From: a virus
Length of the DNA: 35,201 nt
Strand: one strand, 5' to 3'
IMG/VR virus record: IMGVR_UViG_3300028840_003472
Location: 1-35,201 of that record
Shown here: one piece after another, positions 31,536 through 35,201 of the stretch
Numbering within the stretch: the stretch's first letter is position 1
How the letters are laid out: each line of letters begins with the position of its first letter
Notes under the pieces: generated by a model
Databases searched by the model: none
What the model was told of the DNA's origin: nothing
Seen by the model: only the letters and a program-made list of their open reading frames with translations
Translations under genes and position numbers: made by a program

Positions 31536-31832
31536 CTAGATTTGAACTTCAGCATCCCTTACTTTTCTATCTTTATAATCAGGACGAGCAAATATTAATT
31601 CAGCAAAAGCATCTGGCTGTGCAGGAATAGTCTCTGCGCCCTCTGATATAAGCACAGGTTCCCATTGGGCTTTAAGCCTATTAAAGCATTGCTCATATTT
31701 ATGAATAAGGCTATGTTGAAGACGACGCTTCATATCTTCCTCAAAAATATCTGCATTAATATCATTTTTAATTACATTCTTTTGAATATCTGTAAGTATA
31801 AATAATTCTTTATCGTTAACTGAAATTTTCAC
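31536..31832 (-). CDS. Small phage protein of unknown function (98 aa)
   Basis: Contains KNVIKNDINADIFEEDMKRR, a KYEQCFNRLKAQWEP helix (about 46-60), then IPAQPDAFAELIFARPDYKDR near the end. This pattern (Lys-Tyr-x-x-Cys, Trp-x-Pro, and a closing PxYKDR) is one I associate with a widespread phage protein found near tail or holin genes, but whose function I do not know. Overlaps the upstream gene by four bases (ATGA). Confidence 0.65.
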   Translation of the reverse strand: MKISVNDKELFILTDIQKNVIKNDINADIFEEDMKRRLQHSLIHKYEQCFNRLKAQWEPVLISEGAETIPAQPDAFAELIFARPDYKDRKVRDAEVQI

Positions 31833-32041
31833 TTCTTCTCCTCTATATCTTTAGAATCTTCTTTTTTAGGCTTATCTTTTTCTTCAGGAGTAAAATCTAT
31901 TTCTATACCAGTCTGCTCTTCAATAATTTGCTCAGCTATTTGTTCAACAATATTATCTTTTTTCTTTAAAATCTTATGTGATATTGCACCAATAATCATT
32001 GATGCTCCAATTATAATTGCTCCAATAAATCCAATACTCAT
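31829..32041 (-). CDS. Single-helix membrane protein with acidic tail (70 aa)
   Basis: The frame is open from 32071; the start at 32041 (MSIGFIGAIIIGASMIIGAI) is preferred because AAAGGAAATT lies upstream and the longer version overlaps the fibre gene. One N-terminal transmembrane helix (3-20) is followed by a helix (DNIVEQIAEQIIEEQTGIEI) and a Lys/Glu-rich tail. Phages with similar tail regions carry such a small membrane protein next to fibre genes; a holin or accessory lysis role is possible, but not shown. Confidence 0.6.
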   Translation of the reverse strand: MSIGFIGAIIIGASMIIGAISHKILKKKDNIVEQIAEQIIEEQTGIEIDFTPEEKDKPKKEDSKDIEEKK

Positions 32042-32055
32042 AATTTCCTTTCTTA

Positions 32056-33666
32056 TTATGTAATGGTCCAATTACCTTTAGAACTTAAAACTGACCATCC
32101 ATTATTTGTAACCGTACAAATTAATTCTACCGCATCATGATCATCTGTAGATGCTAAAGATCCACCTACACCAGTTGTTGTTACGTTACTTTCATCCCAA
32201 CGTATATATTGAGAAGCATTCTGTCCAACTTTGACACCACCAGCTCCCAAGCCAATAACTCTAACTACATCTCCCACTGACGCTGTTGCTGGAAGTGTAA
32301 TTGTAACTAGGGCCACATTATTTCCAATGTAGCCATTATTCACAGCTGCTGTCTGTGATGTTCCAGTTACCTCGTTCCAGATTATACCACCACCACTAAT
32401 TGTAACTGTAGAGCCTGCTCCAGATGTAGAAATAGAACCAGAACCAGCTATAGTAAATGAGCCACTTGCAGGAGTAGCAGAGCCAGAATCAGTTGACACT
32501 GTTGTTGGAACTGCATCAAAATCTATATCTCTATCATCAACAGTCCATGTTCTTGTTGTAGATGCTGTTATACCTGAGCATTCTAGTGCTATTTTTTTAC
32601 TATTATCACCATCGTCATAGACTCTAAATAGATTATCAGCAAATTCATTGGTTGGTGATGCAGTTGAGCCTAATTCGCCATTAGCATCTATAACGACTGT
32701 CTGTGTAGCACCAGCTGGAGTTACACCATGTATACCTGCTATAAAGCAATTATCTTGTTGGCCATCACCTGTGCCTTGTGTTCCTATTCTAATGGTATTA
32801 TAATCACCAGCTGTTCCTGTATTTCCAATACAAATATTATCTGAATCATCTGTATTTAAAGAAGATCCTGCGAGGTATCCAAGTACTACGTTATAATCTC
32901 CTGTAGTAATACTTGTGAGTATATCAGCACCAACACCAGTATTCTTCTCACCTGTATTAATAGTATTACCTGCATTTCTACCTACACAGGTATTATAATC
33001 TCCCGTAGTTGTTGCAGTTAAAGAGGAATGTCCAACTCCGGTATTATACGCACCAGTTGTAATAGATGGTCCTGATAGCTCTCCAAAGAAGCTATTATTT
33101 GTTCCATAGTTATGTATAAAGAAAGTGCCACCGGTAGTAATAACACCTTCAGTAAATGCTAGATTAGTTACTGGTAAATTTAAATTACCAGCTGAAATTG
33201 TTGCATTACCTGTTGTAACTGTAAGTCCTGTTCCAGCTGTAACAGACCCAGGAAATGAAGGTGATATTAAACTTAGATCTTGGTCGCACATAGTAATAGT
33301 ACGAGTATTTGCTGTAGTAATTTGGTCACATTCAAAGGCTAATTTTCTAGTATTATCTCCATCATCAGTGACTCTAAATAAATTATCCGCAAATTCAGGA
33401 CCTACTCCCGTAGCATCTATGGTTATAGATCCGGCAGCATTAGTTATATTTATATTTGTTCCAGCTGTAATAGTAGCTAAAACAGGTGCATTTCCTGTAG
33501 ATCCAATTGGGATTTGACCATCTGTGGCCACAGCTAGTGGGGTAAGTGCGCCGCCTGCAGCTCCTACAACAAGCGCATTTTGCGTAGCACCTGTAATCTC
33601 TCCGGAATCTGTAATATCAAGTGGCAATCCTATAGATACAGATGGATTTATATATATTTGTGACAT
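32056..33666 (-). CDS. Tail fibre with YadA-like head repeats (536 aa)
   Basis: AGGAGCTGTT precedes the ATG. N-terminal adaptor about 1-90; two related EFADNLFRVxDDGDN segments (near 91-103 and 340-352) bracket the middle. Residues about 190-290 show repeated NTGVG, NTCVGRNAG, NTGVGADI, NVVLGYLAG and NICIGN phrases, as in YadA-like trimeric head repeats, then NTIRIGT and FIAGIHGVTP with VVIDANGELG. The C-terminal region (VGDVVRVIGLGAGGVKVGQN) is a beta domain seen at the tips of other phage fibres. Likely a trimeric receptor-binding fibre. Confidence 0.75.
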   Translation of the reverse strand: MSQIYINPSVSIGLPLDITDSGEITGATQNALVVGAAGGALTPLAVATDGQIPIGSTGNAPVLATITAGTNINITNAAGSITIDATGVGPEFADNLFRVTDDGDNTRKLAFECDQITTANTRTITMCDQDLSLISPSFPGSVTAGTGLTVTTGNATISAGNLNLPVTNLAFTEGVITTGGTFFIHNYGTNNSFFGELSGPSITTGAYNTGVGHSSLTATTTGDYNTCVGRNAGNTINTGEKNTGVGADILTSITTGDYNVVLGYLAGSSLNTDDSDNICIGNTGTAGDYNTIRIGTQGTGDGQQDNCFIAGIHGVTPAGATQTVVIDANGELGSTASPTNEFADNLFRVYDDGDNSKKIALECSGITASTTRTWTVDDRDIDFDAVPTTVSTDSGSATPASGSFTIAGSGSISTSGAGSTVTISGGGIIWNEVTGTSQTAAVNNGYIGNNVALVTITLPATASVGDVVRVIGLGAGGVKVGQNASQYIRWDESNVTTTGVGGSLASTDDHDAVELICTVTNNGWSVLSSKGNWTIT

Positions 33667-33674
33667 AACAGCTC

Positions 33675-34016
33675 CTATACTTTATAACCTATTGAAACAA
33701 TTATATCACCACTTGTTGGAGCATCTCCGGGAGTATATCTTTTTGCATAAAATGTAGTTCCCTTTGATATAGATATCCCATTAGTAGCATCGTCAATTAG
33801 TAAATTGCCGCCGGCTACTATAGCGAAATGATTATTTGTTCCATCAAGACTGATCCAGGCATCTTTATTTGTAGTATTATTAATAATAAATATTCTCGTA
33901 GGATGATCTATTGGAGTGCCAATTGCAGAGTACGCATCAACTATTGCACCAAATGCTTTCGTACGTGCTGTTTCGAACCATCCTCGCTTAGGTGCCAGAG
34001 CAATATATCCACTCAT
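33675..34016 (-). CDS. Small beta-rich virion protein (113 aa)
   Basis: Its ATG overlaps the previous stop. After KRGWFETARTKAFG it has strands RIFIINNTTNKDAWISLDG, HFAIVAGGNLLIDD and FYAKRYTPGDAPTSGDIIVS, a jelly-roll-like pattern common among phage neck and fibre accessory proteins. Lies between the DUF6496-like gene and the YadA-like fibre. Likely a fibre-attachment or collar protein; inference by pattern and place. Confidence 0.6.
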   Translation of the reverse strand: MSGYIALAPKRGWFETARTKAFGAIVDAYSAIGTPIDHPTRIFIINNTTNKDAWISLDGTNNHFAIVAGGNLLIDDATNGISISKGTTFYAKRYTPGDAPTSGDIIVSIGYKV

Positions 34017-34255
34017 TATTTACCCTTCTTTTTTTTAGACTTTTTTACAGATTTCTTAACAGATCCACGCTTTGCTGCTTTTGATGCTTCACTCAAAGCT
34101 ATTGCCAATGCTTGCTTTTTATTTTTAACTTTCTTCTTGCTTTTTCCAATATTGAGTTCACCAGCTTTTGCTTCTTTTAATACTATCTCCATTTTCTTTT
34201 TAAATATTTTCTTTTTCTTCCCTTTTTTAGGAACTTTGATCTTTTTCTTGGCCAT
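34016..34255 (-). CDS. Lys-rich DUF6496-like basic protein (79 aa)
   Basis: Very basic, with long Lys runs at both ends and a conserved-looking core KKKVKNKKQALAIALSEASK (about 40-59), which matches the small DUF6496-type proteins (KxVxNxKQAxAIALSEA) found in phages and bacteria. A DNA-compacting or packaging-related role is possible but unproven. Its ribosome site and start lie in the 3' arm of a perfect 15-bp inverted repeat (34245-34305), so translation may be controlled. Confidence 0.65.
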   Translation of the reverse strand: MAKKKIKVPKKGKKKKIFKKKMEIVLKEAKAGELNIGKSKKKVKNKKQALAIALSEASKAAKRGSVKKSVKKSKKKKGK

Positions 34256-34305
34256 ATTATTCCTTCAAATATAACGTTATATCTAAAGAGTAATATGGCC
34301 AAGAA
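34245..34305 (-). promoter_or_regulatory. Inverted repeat covering the start of the basic-protein gene
   Basis: Perfect 15-bp arms (34245-34259 and 34291-34305) with a 14-bp palindrome ATATAACGTTATAT (34269-34282) at the centre. In the minus-strand RNA the 3' arm contains the ATG and first codons. The layout resembles that at the HNH gene. The 5' arm holds TATTAC but no good -35 was found. Confidence 0.7.
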
Positions 34306-34318
34306 TTTTTAAGAAATA

Positions 34319-34951
34319 TTATTTTACATGGCGCCAGGTATTTCCATATTTTATATTGTATATGGTACTACTTCCAACGCCAAAATCTCTTGCTATTTTA
34401 GTTGCCATTACTCCTAATTTTAAAAGCTGCTTTATTTTTTTTACTTGCTTTCGCGTAAGAACAGCTTTATTATGATCTTCTTCTTTTGGTTGATTGCCTC
34501 TTCCTTTAGACTCTTTATCTAGTACATTATCATGATTCGTACCTAAAAAAAGATGTGATGGGCATGTACATCGAGGATTATCGCAGCGGTGCAACACATG
34601 CATTCCTTTTGGAATTTCACCTTTATGTATTATCCATGAAATTCTATGGGCTTTCATAGATTTTGGCTTATATCTACCGCCAATTTTGATTTCAAAATAC
34701 CCAGTACTACTGATAGTACCTTTAAATTCCCAACATCCATCTTGCCTAATTACTCTACGCTCAAACAATTCTTTCATACGTTGGAATTTTTCTTGTTCAG
34801 TAGCATTCTTCCAAAAATCATTCCAACCATAATGACAATCATGACATGTATTTGTAACATATTTTGTAAGCTTTCTTCGATTCTTATAACTATGTGTAAA
34901 TTTATCTAACTCGAATTTTCTGTTACACTTCTTACATATTTTTGTGTCCAT
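34319..34951 (-). CDS. HNH endonuclease, probable homing type (210 aa)
   Basis: Free-standing site-specific endonuclease that likely spreads its own gene. Cys6/Cys9 and Cys36/Cys39 form an N-terminal zinc site. The HNH domain (about 73-145) has CWEFKGTISSTGYFEI, KAHRISWIIHKGEIP, HVLHRCDNPRCTCPSHLFLG and NHDNVL, with His118/His121 and Asn139/Asn142 as candidate catalytic or metal residues. The C-terminal 45 residues (TRKQVKKIKQLL; ATKIARDFGVGSSTIYNIK) form a helix-turn-helix for target binding. It sits between a fibre gene and the basic-protein gene, with a perfect-consensus promoter and an inverted repeat over its start, as expected for a mobile gene whose expression is limited. Confidence 0.85.
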   Translation of the reverse strand: MDTKICKKCNRKFELDKFTHSYKNRRKLTKYVTNTCHDCHYGWNDFWKNATEQEKFQRMKELFERRVIRQDGCWEFKGTISSTGYFEIKIGGRYKPKSMKAHRISWIIHKGEIPKGMHVLHRCDNPRCTCPSHLFLGTNHDNVLDKESKGRGNQPKEEDHNKAVLTRKQVKKIKQLLKLGVMATKIARDFGVGSSTIYNIKYGNTWRHVK

Positions 34952-35000
34952 ATAATACTCCTATAAAAATTAATAATATCTTCAAGAGTATTATATGGAC
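34946..35000 (-). promoter_or_regulatory. Inverted repeat over the HNH ribosome site and start
   Basis: Perfect 15-bp arms GTCCATATAATACTC (34946-34960) and GAGTATTATATGGAC (34986-35000). In RNA read through from the fibre gene, the GGAG ribosome site and ATG would be paired. The other arm contains the -10 box of the promoter at 34990-35018, so RNA started there lacks that arm and leaves the ribosome site free. Confidence 0.8.
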
Positions 35001-35018
35001 ATTCTTTTTATATGTCAA
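34990..35018 (-). promoter_or_regulatory. Perfect-consensus promoter before the HNH gene
   Basis: On the minus strand TTGACA (35013-35018), 17-bp spacer, TATAAT (34990-34995). Start expected near 34983, giving a leader of about 32 nt. It also reads into the basic-protein and fibre genes downstream. Confidence 0.8.
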
Positions 35019-35049
35019 ATATCACCACAATAAAATCCTAGATATTGCC

Positions 35050-35201
35050 TTAGGCAGCTATTATCCAGAAGGTAACGATGATGTCTCCGTTTAATGCTAC
35101 GCCTCCATTATTTTGCAAATCTAGTGTAAATGATCCTGCTGCCGGTTTCACTCTTTCTAAAGACATTAAAGCTGCATTTGTTCCAACATTACTTACAGTT
35201 G
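35050..35201 (-). CDS. 3' end of the tail-fibre gene (second copy of the overlap)
   Basis: Same frame as the fibre gene at 1-2947, seen again through the terminal overlap. It provides the stop TAA at 35050-35052 after FWIIAA, completing the gene on the circle. Not an extra gene. Confidence 0.9.
   Translation of the reverse strand, partial: TVSNVGTNAALMSLERVKPAAGSFTLDLQNNGGVALNGDIIVTFWIIAA
35058..35201. repeat. Right copy of 144-bp terminal overlap
   Basis: Identical to 1-144; shows that the contig closes into a circle. Confidence 0.95.

Overview
The window is one complete tailed-phage genome, assembled as a circle. The first 144 bases reappear exactly as the last 144 (1-144 = 35058-35201), so the unit is 35,057 bp and one tail-fibre gene runs across the join. 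The DNA is AT-rich. The virion genes form a short-tailed (podovirus) set: P22-type portal, N4-gp56-type major capsid protein, scaffold, neck adaptor, a P22 gp10-like beta-propeller tail factor, three glycine/glutamine-rich ejection proteins and several fibres. I see no integrase, DNA polymerase, RNA polymerase, recognisable endolysin or tRNA, so the phage must lean heavily on its host. Several small proteins with short secretory signals ending in HTM or ITM recall intracellular bacteria such as Dependentiae, but this is only a weak hint about the host.

Layout. A 532-bp gene-free region (28142-28673) with iteron-like repeats, an inverted repeat, a CG alternation and a long AT run lies between divergent sigma70-like promoters and is the best origin/switch candidate. 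Rightward come two early genes: a coiled-coil protein and an ERF-family annealing recombinase. Leftward (minus strand) runs a series of small early/middle genes (28141 to about 24359): a winged-helix protein with an inverted repeat upstream, a RusA-like protein, a probable small terminase, a zinc-ribbon protein and two membrane proteins that may be a lysis pair. Then come the large terminase, a PD-(D/E)XK nuclease, the portal, scaffold, capsid, neck/tail genes and ejection proteins. Continuing through the junction there is the repeat-built tail fibre, an HNH endonuclease, a DUF6496-like basic protein, and a fibre cluster (YadA-like head repeats, two tandem C1q-like proteins) ending at a terminator opposite the ERF gene.

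Two islands break the minus-strand order. One is a single plus-strand fibre-like gene (8014-8472). The other is a plus-strand cassette of small genes (15392-17591) with its own promoters and an internal terminator, placed between scaffold and portal genes. Its products are a lipoprotein-like peptide, a Cys-rich membrane protein, secreted or membrane peptides, two proteins of unknown type and two ribbon-helix-helix-like proteins. This is the most likely carrier of an undescribed accessory function.

The most striking observations are: (1) the large terminase is split by two LAGLIDADG-type inteins; (2) the HNH gene has its ribosome binding site and start in a perfect 15-bp inverted repeat whose other arm contains the -10 box of a perfect-consensus promoter, an arrangement like that controlling T4 homing endonucleases, and the next gene has a second such repeat; (3) the capsid gene leader has two tandem hairpins with matching 12-nt loops; (4) the accessory cassette promoter closely resembles the early promoter.
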